Origin: Candidatus Sericytochromatia bacterium
GTDB lineage: Bacteria > Cyanobacteriota > Sericytochromatia > JACMPN01
DNA length: 36,577 nucleotides
Reading direction: 5' to 3'
Assembly: GCA_014377495.1 (NCBI GenBank)
Contig: JACMPN010000336.1
Coordinates: forward strand, 1 to 36,577
A model generated the notes under the pieces. It had not been told where the DNA came from. It did not search any database and saw only the letters and a program-made list of their open reading frames with translations. This document shows positions 19,000 to 28,365 of the stretch, one piece after another; position 1 is the first letter of the stretch, and each line of letters begins with the position of its first letter. The translations under genes were made by a program, and so were the position numbers.

Positions 19000-19365
19000 A
19001 TGTCCACCCAATCAACCCCGCCGAGCGAGATCACCAATCCCGTCACAGCCCTCATCCTGTCCGCCGTCACCTGCAACCTGTACGAACTGTTCGTCTGGTG
19101 GCCCAACCGGCTGAAAACGATCAACGCGCTGTTGGGGCGTGACGAATTCAAGTACGGCACCATCCTGATGCTGTCGATCCTCACCTGCGGCCTGATGTAC
19201 ATCTACTACGACTACAAGACCGCAGAAGCGATCCTTGAGATCCGCCGCAAGAAGGGCTTGGCGGGTTCCGAGTCCCTGCCACTGATGACCGTCATCATGG
19301 ATTGCATGGCTCTGACCTTCATCACCAGCTACATGCACCAGGAAGAGATCAACAAGCTGGTATGA
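19000..19365 (+). CDS. DUF4234-like membrane protein
   Basis: ITNPVTALILSAVTCNLYELFVWWPNRLKTINALLGRDEFKYGTILMLSILTCGLMYIYYDYKTAEAI. Confidence 0.75.
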   Translation: MSTQSTPPSEITNPVTALILSAVTCNLYELFVWWPNRLKTINALLGRDEFKYGTILMLSILTCGLMYIYYDYKTAEAILEIRRKKGLAGSESLPLMTVIMDCMALTFITSYMHQEEINKLV

Positions 19366-19769
19366 GCCCCGGCTTCGCCAGATCCCGTTGGCTGCTGCCC
19401 GGCCTCCTGGTCGTTGCCGGCAGCACCCGTCTGGCGTTTCAACTCGCCCTCCACGCCGACTGGGCGGCACTCGACCATGGCCCTATCCTTTGCCTTTTCC
19501 GGGCCCTGACAGGCATTCCCTGTCCCGGATGCGGCATGACCAGGGCCATGATTGCGTTTGCGATGGGGGATTGGCATCGGGCAGCCGACTACAACCTGCT
19601 GGCCCTGCCCCTCTTCCTGACTGTGATCGCCCACAGCCTCATCCAATGGCTGCCCGCACCCATCCAGGCCCGATGGCAGACCCTGCTCACATCCCGCCGC
19701 CTGACGGGCACAGCCCTGGCCGTCATCACGGCGACCTGGCTCTGGACGCTCGGCCATCCGACGTTCTAA
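19362..19769 (+). CDS. DUF2752 family membrane protein
   Basis: CLFRALTGIPCPGCGMTRAMIAFAMGDWHRAADYNLLALPLFL (CPGCGMTR signature); ATGA overlap with the preceding gene. Confidence 0.88.
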   Translation: MSPGFARSRWLLPGLLVVAGSTRLAFQLALHADWAALDHGPILCLFRALTGIPCPGCGMTRAMIAFAMGDWHRAADYNLLALPLFLTVIAHSLIQWLPAPIQARWQTLLTSRRLTGTALAVITATWLWTLGHPTF

Positions 19770-19770
19770 A

Positions 19771-19791
19771 CGGGATCGCAAAGCAATCCCG
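19771..19791 (-). terminator. Candidate terminator hairpin (minus-strand orientation)
   Basis: Minus strand CGGGATTGC-TTT-GCGATCCCG then TTTAG; one pair is G.U on minus but C.A on plus. Confidence 0.5.
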
Positions 19792-19796
19792 CACTC

Positions 19797-19899
19797 AGGG
19801 ACGTCAGAGTGGTCCAGATGCGAAGAGACCCCGGCCCGTAGCGTCCGTCTGGACGTAAGGGTCGGGGTCTCAAAGCAGGTGGGCCGCTATGGCGTCCCT
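19797..19899 (+). ncRNA. Repeated structured RNA motif, copy 1
   Basis: P0 AGGGACG/CGTCCCT; P1 AGTGGTCC/GGGCCGCT; loops AGATGCGAA (19816-19824) and AAAGCAGGT (19872-19880); P2 GAGACCCCGGCCC/GGGTCGGGGTCTC (13 bp); P3 GCGTCC-GTCT-GGACGT. Confidence 0.7.
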
Positions 19900-20901
19900 T
19901 TAGTCGTCGTGGAGATACTCGTCAAGGCGTTTCCGCATGCCGTGATGACGGAGCTTGCGCAACGCCTTGGCTTCAATCTGGCGGATCCGCTCCCGGGTGA
20001 CACCCATCTTGGTGCCGATCTCGGCCAAGCTGCGCGGGCGGTCGTCATAGAGACCGTAGCGCATGGTCAGGATCTCCTGCTCCCGGGTGGTGAGCACGGA
20101 CAGCACTTCGGCGATGTCCTCGGAAAGCATCTTGTGGGCGACCGTCCGGGTCGGGTGACCCGAGTACTCGTCCTCGATCAGATCGACCAGGCTGCGATCG
20201 TCGTCTGGACCGACCGGCGTGGCCAGCGAGACGGTGCGCTTGACGATCCGCTTCAGCTGGCGGATCTTCGCCACAGGCAGTTCGGCGGCGACGGCCAACT
20301 CTTCGTCGGTCGGATACCGGCCGAGATCAAAGGTCAACTGGCGGCGGATCTTCTTGAGACGCTGGATCGCTTCGGTGGCATGGACCGGCAACCGGATGTT
20401 CCGGCCTTTGTCAGCAATGGCCCGGGTGATCGCCTGGCGGATCCACCACGTCGCATACGTGCTGAAGCGGTAGCCCTTGGTGTAGTCGTACTTCTCAACA
20501 GCCCGGATCAGACCGGTGTTGCCTTCTTGGATCAGGTCGAGCAGCGGCAGGCCGAGGTCGCAATAGCGCTTGGCGATCGACACGACCAGCCGCAGGTTGG
20601 CGGTGATCAAGTGGTTCTTCGCCCGCTGGTCGCTCTGGGCGACCCGCTTGGCCAGTTCGATCTCGTCTTCGGCCGTCAGCAGCGGTGTCTTACCGATCGA
20701 GTTCAGATAGACCTGGATTGAGCTGATCTCGTCTTCGCGGGCGGGACGCAGGTTCTCCTCGTCGACGCTGAGCGTCTCGGACTCCATCTCGTCTTCTTCT
20801 TCAGCTGCCGGGGCCGCCGCAGGCGCCTCGGGCGTTTCTTCGACCACTTCTTCGACTTGGGTATCCATCACAGTAAGATCAAGTTTTTCAGACATCATCA
20901 T
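19900..20901 (-). CDS. rpoD: Primary-type RNA polymerase sigma factor (RpoD/SigA)
   Basis: [73 protein letters not shown]...; region 4 [19 protein letters not shown]. Confidence 0.95.
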   Translation of the reverse strand: MMMSEKLDLTVMDTQVEEVVEETPEAPAAAPAAEEEDEMESETLSVDEENLRPAREDEISSIQVYLNSIGKTPLLTAEDEIELAKRVAQSDQRAKNHLITANLRLVVSIAKRYCDLGLPLLDLIQEGNTGLIRAVEKYDYTKGYRFSTYATWWIRQAITRAIADKGRNIRLPVHATEAIQRLKKIRRQLTFDLGRYPTDEELAVAAELPVAKIRQLKRIVKRTVSLATPVGPDDDRSLVDLIEDEYSGHPTRTVAHKMLSEDIAEVLSVLTTREQEILTMRYGLYDDRPRSLAEIGTKMGVTRERIRQIEAKALRKLRHHGMRKRLDEYLHDD

Positions 20902-21363
20902 CGGTTCTTAAACCCCTCCCCATATGGCGGTTGCCTGGATCAGGTCCTTGCGCACCGAAAACTAAACTGCCGGTCTGCCGTAGCAGGGAACTTTCAGCAG
21001 TCCGTCGGTGACGGGTGGTTCCTTGTACCGGCTTTCGTGCCGGTATTTAATCCGTTCTTAACGAACTTCGGTCACCTTTAACAGAGCAACTCCGTTCGCA
21101 ACTCTCAATGGTAGCGGTTACGCAGCCGGAAGTCAAGCTGAGCACGCTGCCTTGCCGTTATATAGCCACACTGCACCATGACCCTATCGCTTAACATTCC
21201 GATAAAAAATTCCCCTCTTTTTTCCTAACCTGATTATGCCGAGATTAAGGCGGGGCGGCCAAACGATGACGATCAGGCGGCTCTGGCGCTCACCCTTGGG
21301 ACGGGCTGGCCAAACAAAGGGGGCACAATCGGCCCAAACGGGGCCTAATTTGGAGATTGTCGG

Positions 21364-21392
21364 TTGACGCTCAGTAGGGCGTTTGCTATAAA
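21364..21392 (+). promoter_or_regulatory. Sigma70-type promoter of the tRNA-tuf operon
   Basis: TTGACG (21364-21369), 17-nt spacer, TATAAA (21387-21392), 12 nt before tRNA-Thr. Confidence 0.8.
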
Positions 21393-21404
21393 TCCACCGG
21401 GTTG

Positions 21405-21480
21405 GCCGACGTAGCTCAATTGGCAGAGCAGCAGTTTTGTAAACTGCCGGTTGCGGGTTCGAGTCCCATCGTCGGCTCCA
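21405..21480 (+). tRNA. tRNA-Thr (anticodon TGT), CCA encoded
   Basis: GCCGACG acceptor pairs with CGTCGGC; anticodon loop TTTGTAA; GGTTCGAGTCC T-arm. Confidence 0.95.
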
Positions 21481-21496
21481 AGCCCAACAGACTCTT

Positions 21497-21579
21497 GGGG
21501 AGATGGCCGAGTGGTTAATGGCAGCAGACTGTAAATCTGCCCTCTCACGAGTACGAAGGTTCGAATCCTTCTCTCCCCA
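21497..21579 (+). tRNA. tRNA-Tyr (anticodon GTA), long variable arm, no encoded CCA
   Basis: GGGGAGA/TCTCCCC acceptor; anticodon loop CTGTAAA; GAAGGTTCGAATCCTTC T-arm. Confidence 0.95.
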
Positions 21580-21592
21580 AACCGGTAAACAT

Positions 21593-21665
21593 GCCCAGAT
21601 AGCTCAGTTGGTAGAGCACGTCCTTGGTAAGGACGAGGTCACGGGTTCGAGTCCCGTTCTGGGCT
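21593..21665 (+). tRNA. tRNA-Thr (anticodon GGT), no encoded CCA
   Basis: GCCCAGA/TCTGGGC acceptor; anticodon loop TTGGTAA; GGGTTCGAGTCCC T-arm. Confidence 0.95.
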
Positions 21666-21791
21666 TTTCCCTATGCTCCGGATTTCCGGAGTAACCGGAT
21701 CGGCCTGCGGCCCAGCCGCGTGGTTTCGAGACAGAGTCGGTTTTTCTCGGGATATGACTATTGCGTTGTGTTGTAAGGACGAATAGGCACC

Positions 21792-23009
21792 ATGGCGAGA
21801 CAGAAATTTGAGCGCAACAAGACCCACGTCAACGTGGGCACCATCGGCCACGTTGACCACGGCAAGACGACTTTGACCGCAGCCATCACCATGACGCTCG
21901 CCGCCATGGGTCAAGCGACGATCCGCAAATACGACGAGATCGATGCCGCTCCGGAAGAAAAAGCCCGTGGCATCACGATCAACACGGCTCACGTCGAATA
22001 CGAGACGGTCAAACGGCATTATGCCCACGTCGACTGCCCCGGACACGCTGACTACGTGAAGAACATGATCACCGGTGCCGCCCAGATGGACGGCGCCATC
22101 CTGGTTTGCTCGGCCGCTGACGGCCCCATGCCTCAGACCCGGGAGCACATCCTGCTCGCCCGTCAGGTCGGCGTGCCGAACCTGGTTGTCTTCCTGAACA
22201 AGGCCGACATGGTCGACGACGCCGAATTGTTGGAACTCGTTGAGATGGAAGTCCGCGACCTCCTCAACTCCTACAAGTTTGAAGGCGACGTCATCCCCTT
22301 CATCTCCGGCTCGGCCCTCAAGGCCTGCGAACAGATGACGGCGAACCCCAAGACCCTGCGTGGCGAGAATGAATGGACTGACAAGATCTGGGCCCTGATG
22401 GATGCTGTCGACAGCTACATCCCCGATCCCGTCCGTGACATCGACAAGCCGTTCCTGATGGCCGTCGAAGATGTCTTCTCCATCACGGGTCGTGGCACGG
22501 TGGCCACTGGCCGGATCGAGCGTGGCAAAGTCCGCATCCAGGACGAAATCGAAATCATCGGTCTGCGCGACACCATCAAGGCGATCGTCACCGGCGTCGA
22601 GATGTTCCGCAAACTGCTCGACGAGGGCATGGCCGGCGACAACGTGGGCGTCCTGCTCCGTGGCGTCGACAAGACGATGATCGAGCGTGGACAGGTTCTG
22701 GCCAAGGCCGGTTCCATCAAGCCGCACACCAAGTTCACCTCCGAGGTTTACGTGCTCAGCAAGGAAGAGGGCGGTCGTCATACCCCGTTCTTCGCCGGCT
22801 ATCGCCCGCAGTTCTATGTGCGGACCACCGATGTGACCGGCAGCATCACGTTGCCCGAAGGCGTCGAGATGGTTATGCCCGGTGACAACATCCAGATGGT
22901 CATCGAACTGATCCATCCGGTGGCCATCGAGGAAGGCATGCGTTTTGCCATCCGTGAGGGTGGACGTACTGTCGGTGCCGGCGTCGTCGCCACCATCATC
23001 AAGGAATAA
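21792..23009 (+). CDS. tuf: Elongation factor Tu
   Basis: [33 protein letters not shown]...[25 protein letters not shown]...NKADMVDD. Confidence 0.98.
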   Translation: MARQKFERNKTHVNVGTIGHVDHGKTTLTAAITMTLAAMGQATIRKYDEIDAAPEEKARGITINTAHVEYETVKRHYAHVDCPGHADYVKNMITGAAQMDGAILVCSAADGPMPQTREHILLARQVGVPNLVVFLNKADMVDDAELLELVEMEVRDLLNSYKFEGDVIPFISGSALKACEQMTANPKTLRGENEWTDKIWALMDAVDSYIPDPVRDIDKPFLMAVEDVFSITGRGTVATGRIERGKVRIQDEIEIIGLRDTIKAIVTGVEMFRKLLDEGMAGDNVGVLLRGVDKTMIERGQVLAKAGSIKPHTKFTSEVYVLSKEEGGRHTPFFAGYRPQFYVRTTDVTGSITLPEGVEMVMPGDNIQMVIELIHPVAIEEGMRFAIREGGRTVGAGVVATIIKE

Positions 23010-23022
23010 GCAACGGATCTGA

Positions 23023-23047
23023 GGGGCGGCGAAAGCCGCCCCTTTTT
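23023..23047 (+). terminator. Intrinsic terminator after tuf
   Basis: GGGGCGGC-GAAA-GCCGCCCC-TTTTT. Confidence 0.92.
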
Positions 23048-23082
23048 CAGTCTGTGGCTTTTCTCAGCAAAGGCGGACTTCC

Positions 23083-23442
23083 ATGTTGATGCCCGGCTAC
23101 GGTCCTCTGGTGATCATGCTCATCTTTGCGGTGCTCGTGCCCGTCTCCGCCCTGGTGATCAGCCGCATCCTCCAACCCCGGCATGCCACCCCCGTCAAAT
23201 ACACCACCTACGAGTGCGGCGTCGAACCGGTCGGCGGCGCCTGGGTGCAATACACCGTCCGCTACTACCTCTTCGCCCTGGTCTTTCTGATCTTCGACAT
23301 CGAGACGGTGTTCCTCTATCCCTGGGCCGTGGCCTTCCGCCAACTGGGCAGCTTCGCCGTCCTCGAGATGTTCCTGTTCCTGACGATTCTCATCCTCGGA
23401 CTCATTTACGCGTGGCGCAAAGGAGATCTCGAGTGGGTATGA
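23083..23442 (+). CDS. nuoA: NADH-quinone oxidoreductase subunit A
   Basis: YTTYECGVEPVGGAWVQYTVRYYLFALVFLIFDIETVFLYPWAVAF. Confidence 0.97.
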   Translation: MLMPGYGPLVIMLIFAVLVPVSALVISRILQPRHATPVKYTTYECGVEPVGGAWVQYTVRYYLFALVFLIFDIETVFLYPWAVAFRQLGSFAVLEMFLFLTILILGLIYAWRKGDLEWV

Positions 23443-23559
23443 AGGCGGCTGTTCCAAGTTCTTTGCCGACCTGATGAGACGGTTCCGGCATTTTGACGCT
23501 CGTTCAGCAGTAGAGTGGAGTGGGATCACCGGTTTTCACACCTGCGGTTAGGGGGAACG

Positions 23560-24096
23560 ATGGCCACCAGCATGAATGCCCTGGATCGACTCAACGAGGC
23601 GGACCGCGACGAACTCGATCGCAGCCTGCTGATCACTACCATCGATGAGGCCTACAACTGGGCCAAGGCCTCCTCCATCTGGCCCCTGACCTTTGCCACC
23701 GCCTGCTGTGGCATCGAGATGATCTCCGTGACCACCCCACGGTACGACCTTGCCCGTTTCGGCTCTGAGGTCTTCCGGGCCACGCCCCGTCAGGCCGACC
23801 TGATGATCACCGCCGGGACAATCACCAAGAAGATGGCCCCGGCCATGGTCACCCTCTTCGAACAGATGCCCGAGCCCAAATACGTCATTGCCATGGGCAA
23901 CTGCGTCATCCAGGGCGGTATCTTCAAGAACTGCTATTCCGTCCTCGACGGCGTCGACCAGGTTCTGCCCGTCGATATCTACCTGCCCGGATGTCCGCCC
24001 CGCCCTGAGGCGCTGATGGATGCGCTGATCAAGCTCAAGGCCAAGATCCGTCGCGAAGAATCCATCCTCACCCGTTCCGAGAGACTCCGCCGATGA
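23560..24096 (+). CDS. nuoB: NADH-quinone oxidoreductase subunit B (start trimmed)
   Basis: TFATACCGIEMISVTTPRYDLARFGSEVFRATPRQADLMI...GNCVIQGGIF...YLPGCPPRPEALMDALIKL. Confidence 0.97.
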   Translation: MATSMNALDRLNEADRDELDRSLLITTIDEAYNWAKASSIWPLTFATACCGIEMISVTTPRYDLARFGSEVFRATPRQADLMITAGTITKKMAPAMVTLFEQMPEPKYVIAMGNCVIQGGIFKNCYSVLDGVDQVLPVDIYLPGCPPRPEALMDALIKLKAKIRREESILTRSERLRR

Positions 24097-24605
24097 GCAC
24101 CATCGCCAAGAAAATCATGCCGGTCGCCAATACCGAGGCGCTGGTGGCCAAATTTCCGGAGACCACCGTCGTCGCCCCCGATGCCAACACCATCGTCACG
24201 GTGGAGATCCACGCTGATCGCTTGCCGGCCGTCGTCCAGTACCTGCGGGACGATGAGGGCTACGGCTACATGCCGAACATCGCCTCGGTCGACTACCTCG
24301 AAACCCAGCAACTGGGCATGATCTACCACCTCTATCGGCTTAGCGACGGCAGCCGCCTCGCCATCCGCGTCAAGGTGCCCCGGGATGCCCCCGTCGTGCC
24401 CTCCATCGCCCACCTGTTCGCTGCGGCGAACTGGAACGAACGGGAAGCCTTTGACCTGATGGGCATCGTCTTTAGCGGCCATCCCAACCTCAAACGGCTG
24501 CTCATGCCCGACGACTGGATCGGCCATCCCCTGCGCAAAGACTACGTGCAGGAACAGTACGAGCTGCCCTGCGCCTTCTTTGACAAAAAGACCACCTGGG
24601 TCTAA
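24093..24605 (+). CDS. nuoC: NADH-quinone oxidoreductase subunit C
   Basis: RLAIRVKVPRDAPVVPSIAHLFAAANWNEREAFDLMGIVFSGHPNLKRLLMPDDWIGHPLRKDY. Confidence 0.96.
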   Translation: MSTIAKKIMPVANTEALVAKFPETTVVAPDANTIVTVEIHADRLPAVVQYLRDDEGYGYMPNIASVDYLETQQLGMIYHLYRLSDGSRLAIRVKVPRDAPVVPSIAHLFAAANWNEREAFDLMGIVFSGHPNLKRLLMPDDWIGHPLRKDYVQEQYELPCAFFDKKTTWV

Positions 24606-24661
24606 GCCGGACCGACCATCGCTCCCCACCAAAGCCGGTGGATCTAGCAGGAAAAACGCCC

Positions 24662-25768
24662 ATGATCGAGTTCAAAACCGAAGAGATGACCATCAACATG
24701 GGGCCCAACCACCCCAGTACCCACGGGGTGTTGCGGCTCATCCTCAAACTGGACGGCGAAATCGTCAAGGACTGCGAGCCGGTCATCGGCTACCTGCACC
24801 GCTCCATCGAACGCTCCGGGCAGGACCTCACCTACTACCAGTTCATCCCCGTCCTCGATCGCTTCGACTACCTGAGCAATATTTTCTCCGAGTACGTCTA
24901 CGTCCTCGCTGTCGAAAAGGTCGCCGGCATCGAGTGCCCCGTCCGGGCCGACTTCATCCGGGTCCTGACCATGGAGATCAACCGGATCACGTCGCACCTG
25001 TTCTGGCTCGGCACGTTCGTCCTCGATCTCGGGGCGACCAGCATCATCATGTACACGATGCGGGAACGGGAACTGCTCTTCGATCTCCTGGAAGAGCTGA
25101 CCGGCCAGCGGATGATGTACAACTACATCCGCATCGGCGGCGTCAACCACGACCTGCCCCCGGGCTGGACCGACCGCCTGCGGGACTTTCTGAAAAACTT
25201 CCGCAACCGCATCGATGAATACGAATCCATCGTCACCGACAACCCGATCTTCCGGGCCCGGGTGGAGAACATCGGTGTCCTCAAGCTGGACCGGCTCATG
25301 TCCTATGGCGTCACCGGCCCCACCCTGCGAGCCTCTGGCATGGCCTACGACCTCCGGCGGGATGAACCCTACTCCGTCTACGACCAGCTGGACTTTGACA
25401 TCCCGACCGGCAAAAACGGGGACAGCCTCGACCGCTACCGGGTCCGCCTGCAGGAAATGCGTGAGTCGGCAAAAATCCTCGAACAGGCCCTGGCCATGAT
25501 CCCCGAGGGGCACGTCAAAGCCCGCAAGATCCCCGCCCTGTACAAGGCTCCGCCCGGTGAAGCCTACGTGCAAATCGAGGCGCCACGGGGCAACATGGGC
25601 TGTTACTATATCTCCGATGGCAGCACACGGCCGGCCCGGGTCAAGCTGCGGGGCGCCAGCTTCCACAATCTGGCCATCCTGCCTGAAGCGATCAAAGGGT
25701 CACCCATCTCCGACATCATGGCCATATTCGGCAGCATGGATGTCATCATCCCCGAAGTCGACCGTTAG
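24662..25768 (+). CDS. nuoD: NADH-quinone oxidoreductase subunit D
   Basis: TINMGPNHPSTHGVLRLILKLDGEIVKDCEPVIGYLHRSIE...; start set at MIEFKTEEM. Confidence 0.97.
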   Translation: MIEFKTEEMTINMGPNHPSTHGVLRLILKLDGEIVKDCEPVIGYLHRSIERSGQDLTYYQFIPVLDRFDYLSNIFSEYVYVLAVEKVAGIECPVRADFIRVLTMEINRITSHLFWLGTFVLDLGATSIIMYTMRERELLFDLLEELTGQRMMYNYIRIGGVNHDLPPGWTDRLRDFLKNFRNRIDEYESIVTDNPIFRARVENIGVLKLDRLMSYGVTGPTLRASGMAYDLRRDEPYSVYDQLDFDIPTGKNGDSLDRYRVRLQEMRESAKILEQALAMIPEGHVKARKIPALYKAPPGEAYVQIEAPRGNMGCYYISDGSTRPARVKLRGASFHNLAILPEAIKGSPISDIMAIFGSMDVIIPEVDR

Positions 25769-25851
25769 AAAGGGTTGAGCACCGTCATGACGCCCCTCAC
25801 CACCTTTTTAAACCGGTTGCACATCGTTCACGCCACGATGCGGGTCGCCGC

Positions 25852-26898
25852 GTGCTGACCGGCGGCGAGTTCATGCAATTCCTCAGCGTCCTCGGTGGCG
25901 CCTTGGCCCTGACGGGCTTCATTTTGACGGTCGTCATCGTGCTCATCTGGCTGGAGCGCCGGCTGATCGGCCTCTTTCAGATCCGGCTCGGGCCGAACCG
26001 GGTCGGTCCCGGCGGCATCCTCCAACCTGTCGCCGATGCGATCAAAGTCCTGCTCAAGGAAGACATCATCCCCGCCCAGGCCGACAAGGTCCTCTTCAAC
26101 ATCGCCCCTGTGCTGATGTTCATCCCGGGTCTCGTCATCTGGGGGACCATCCCGTTCGCCAAAGGGTGGGTCGTCGCCGATATCCGGGTGGGCCTCTTTT
26201 TCGCCATCGCCTGCGGCGCCCTGACGAGCCTGGCCATCCTTATGGCCGGATGGGCCTCCAACAACAAGTACGCCCTCATCGGCGGCCTGCGCTCCACCGC
26301 CCAGGCGATCAGCTATGAGCTGCCGCTGATTTTGAGCACCCTCGGCGTCGTCATGTTCGCCGGAACGTTCAACCTGACGGAGATCGTCGAAAAACAACAC
26401 GTCTGGTACATTTTCCTGCAGCCGCTGGCCTTCATCATCTTCTTCATCTGCCAGCTGGCCGAAGTCAATCGCACGCCCTTTGACATCCCGGAAGCCGAAT
26501 CGGAACTCGTCGCCGGCTACAGCACCGAATACTCCGGCTTCAAATTCGCCCTGTTCTTCCTGGCCGAGTACGTGAACACCTTCACCATCGGGGCCCTCTG
26601 CGCCATCCTCTTCCTCGGCGGCTGGAAGTTCCCCTTCGCCGAGTCGCTGGGTTTGGCTCAGTACCTGAACGAAACCCAGTGGCTGGGACCGATTCCGCTG
26701 CCGCTGCCAGTCTTCTGGTTCCTCGGCAAGGTGTTCGCTGTCTTTGCCCTCATCGTCTGGATCCGGGCCACCGTGCCCCGCCTGCGGGCCGATCAGCTGA
26801 TGGCCTTCGCCTGGAAGTTCCTCGTGCCGCTGGCCCTCCTCAACGTGTTTCTCACCGGGCTGCTGGTGCCCCTCTTCGTCCGCTGGAATTGGATTTAA
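25852..26898 (+). CDS. nuoH: NADH-quinone oxidoreductase subunit H
   Basis: LIWLERRLIGLFQIRLGPNRVGPGGILQPVADAIKVLLKEDIIP...EVNRTPFDIPEAESELVAGYSTEYSG; start uncertain (GTG 25852 or ATG 25873). Confidence 0.96.
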   Translation: MLTGGEFMQFLSVLGGALALTGFILTVVIVLIWLERRLIGLFQIRLGPNRVGPGGILQPVADAIKVLLKEDIIPAQADKVLFNIAPVLMFIPGLVIWGTIPFAKGWVVADIRVGLFFAIACGALTSLAILMAGWASNNKYALIGGLRSTAQAISYELPLILSTLGVVMFAGTFNLTEIVEKQHVWYIFLQPLAFIIFFICQLAEVNRTPFDIPEAESELVAGYSTEYSGFKFALFFLAEYVNTFTIGALCAILFLGGWKFPFAESLGLAQYLNETQWLGPIPLPLPVFWFLGKVFAVFALIVWIRATVPRLRADQLMAFAWKFLVPLALLNVFLTGLLVPLFVRWNWI

Positions 26899-26911
26899 GG
26901 AAGGCCCGGCC

Positions 26912-27826
26912 ATGCCCAACGTCCTCGTCCAAACCGTGCAAGGCACCAGAGCCATCCTCAAGGGGATGGGTGTGGTGTTCCAGAACCTGTTCCGGCAACC
27001 GTTCACCATCGAGTATCCCGAGGTGCGCCGCCCGGCACCACCCCGCACCCGCAACCGCCTGGCTTTCCTCTTCGACGACGAGAGCGAAAAAATGCGGTGC
27101 ATCGGTTGCACCAGCTGTGTCGTCGTCTGCCCGCGGGAAATCATCCACCTCAAGGTGGAAACGGTCGACAAGAAAAAAGTCGTCGTTCAATTCGACGTCG
27201 ATCTCGGCGACTGCATCGGCTGCGGCAACTGTGTCGAGATCTGCCCCGTCGACGCCCTCGAGCTGTTACCTGACTTCGAGCTGGCCGCCGAGCGTAAGGA
27301 AGACCTCCTCTACGACATGCACAAGATGGGCAAGTTCGTCCAAAAGGGCTATCTCCCCGCTCAGTTCTATCCCGCCAAGTCTGAACCGCCCAAGCCGATC
27401 AGCAAGAACGCGGCGCCCAAGCCGATCGCGCCGCCGGCCGACGGGACCGCCGTCGTTACGGCCGTCGATCCTGCTACGCTATCGCCTGAAGATCAGAAGG
27501 CCGCAGCCTGGATCAGGACCGAAGAACTTAAAGCCGCACGCGAAGCCGCCAAAGCCACAGCCGAGGCGGGTGGCGCCACAACGGAACCGGCCGTCGGTAC
27601 TGCCGAACCCATCGAACTGACGCCTGAGGAAATCAAAGAAGCCGGTCGCCGCAAGGCAGCCGAGCTGAAAGCGGCTCGCGAAGCAATCAAGGCGGAGGCG
27701 GTTGAGGCGGAGGCCGCCAAGGCCGCAGGTCCCACTGCGGGAACTTCCGAGGCCCCTGCACCGTACAAGACAGATGCCGCAGCGCCGCCATCCGACATCC
27801 ATCCTGATCCCAGCCCGGGAGGCTAG
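26912..27826 (+). CDS. nuoI: NADH-quinone oxidoreductase subunit I with long C-terminal extension
   Basis: CIGCTSCVVVCP and CIGCGNCVEICP 2x[4Fe-4S] motifs, then ~140 aa Ala/Glu/Lys/Pro-rich tail. Confidence 0.95.
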   Translation: MPNVLVQTVQGTRAILKGMGVVFQNLFRQPFTIEYPEVRRPAPPRTRNRLAFLFDDESEKMRCIGCTSCVVVCPREIIHLKVETVDKKKVVVQFDVDLGDCIGCGNCVEICPVDALELLPDFELAAERKEDLLYDMHKMGKFVQKGYLPAQFYPAKSEPPKPISKNAAPKPIAPPADGTAVVTAVDPATLSPEDQKAAAWIRTEELKAAREAAKATAEAGGATTEPAVGTAEPIELTPEEIKEAGRRKAAELKAAREAIKAEAVEAEAAKAAGPTAGTSEAPAPYKTDAAAPPSDIHPDPSPGG

Positions 27827-27837
27827 ACCCAGCAACC

Positions 27838-28365
27838 ATGGAAACCGCCGCTGCCCATACGACGACCTATGCAGTCCTGCTGCAAAACCTCGCCTTTTAC
27901 ACCCTGGCCTCCTTCAGCGTCCTCAGCGCCGCCGGCATGTTGCTCGTACGCAACCTGATCCACAGCGCCTACCTGCTGGTCCTGACATTTCTGTCGGTCG
28001 CCGGCACGTTCTTTTTATTGAATGCCGAATTCCTCGGGGTCGCCCAGATCCTCATCTACGCCTCCGCTGTGGCGATCATGATGATCTTCGGCCTGATGTT
28101 GACCAACAAGCCGGCCGCCCCGATGCCGAACCATGGCATCCTGTTCCGCTACATTGCCATGGCCATCGGCATCGGGATCTTCTCCTACGCCTGCCGCCTG
28201 GCCCTCATCGCCCCCTGGGTGACGAGCACGCCTGTCCTTGTCGATACGCCCGTCGTCATCGGCAGAGCCTTTTTCAATGAGTTCCTGCTGCCTTTCGAGG
28301 TCGCCGCCGTTCTACTCCTGATGGCGCTCGTCGGGGCGCTGTCCGTGGCGCGTAAGGAGGCCTAA
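27838..28365 (+). CDS. nuoJ: NADH-quinone oxidoreductase subunit J
   Basis: NLIHSAYLLVLTFLSVAGTFFLLNAEFLGVAQILIYASAVAIMMIFGLML. Confidence 0.95.
   Translation: METAAAHTTTYAVLLQNLAFYTLASFSVLSAAGMLLVRNLIHSAYLLVLTFLSVAGTFFLLNAEFLGVAQILIYASAVAIMMIFGLMLTNKPAAPMPNHGILFRYIAMAIGIGIFSYACRLALIAPWVTSTPVLVDTPVVIGRAFFNEFLLPFEVAAVLLLMALVGALSVARKEA

Noticed and set aside
19797-19899. RNA motif copies read simply as intrinsic terminators or REP-like DNA repeats
   Set aside because: No U-tract after the hairpins; conserved sequence lies in internal loops while stems vary with maintained pairing, the reverse of what a copied DNA repeat shows.
21345-21548. ORF encoding ...GADDGTRTRNRQFTKLLLCQLSYVGQ...
   Set aside because: Typical spurious protein read from the complement of tRNA genes.
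21639-22916. 425-aa minus-strand ORF antisense to tuf
   Set aside because: Complement of the conserved EF-Tu gene; antisense artefact.
23443-23559. Promoter between nuoA and nuoB (TTGACG near 23492)
   Set aside because: No suitable -10 at 16-18 nt spacing.
25828-27171. 447-aa minus-strand ORF antisense to nuoH/nuoI
   Set aside because: Low-complexity D/E/G/Q-rich translation produced by GC-biased codons on the opposite strand; the + strand carries clear nuo genes.
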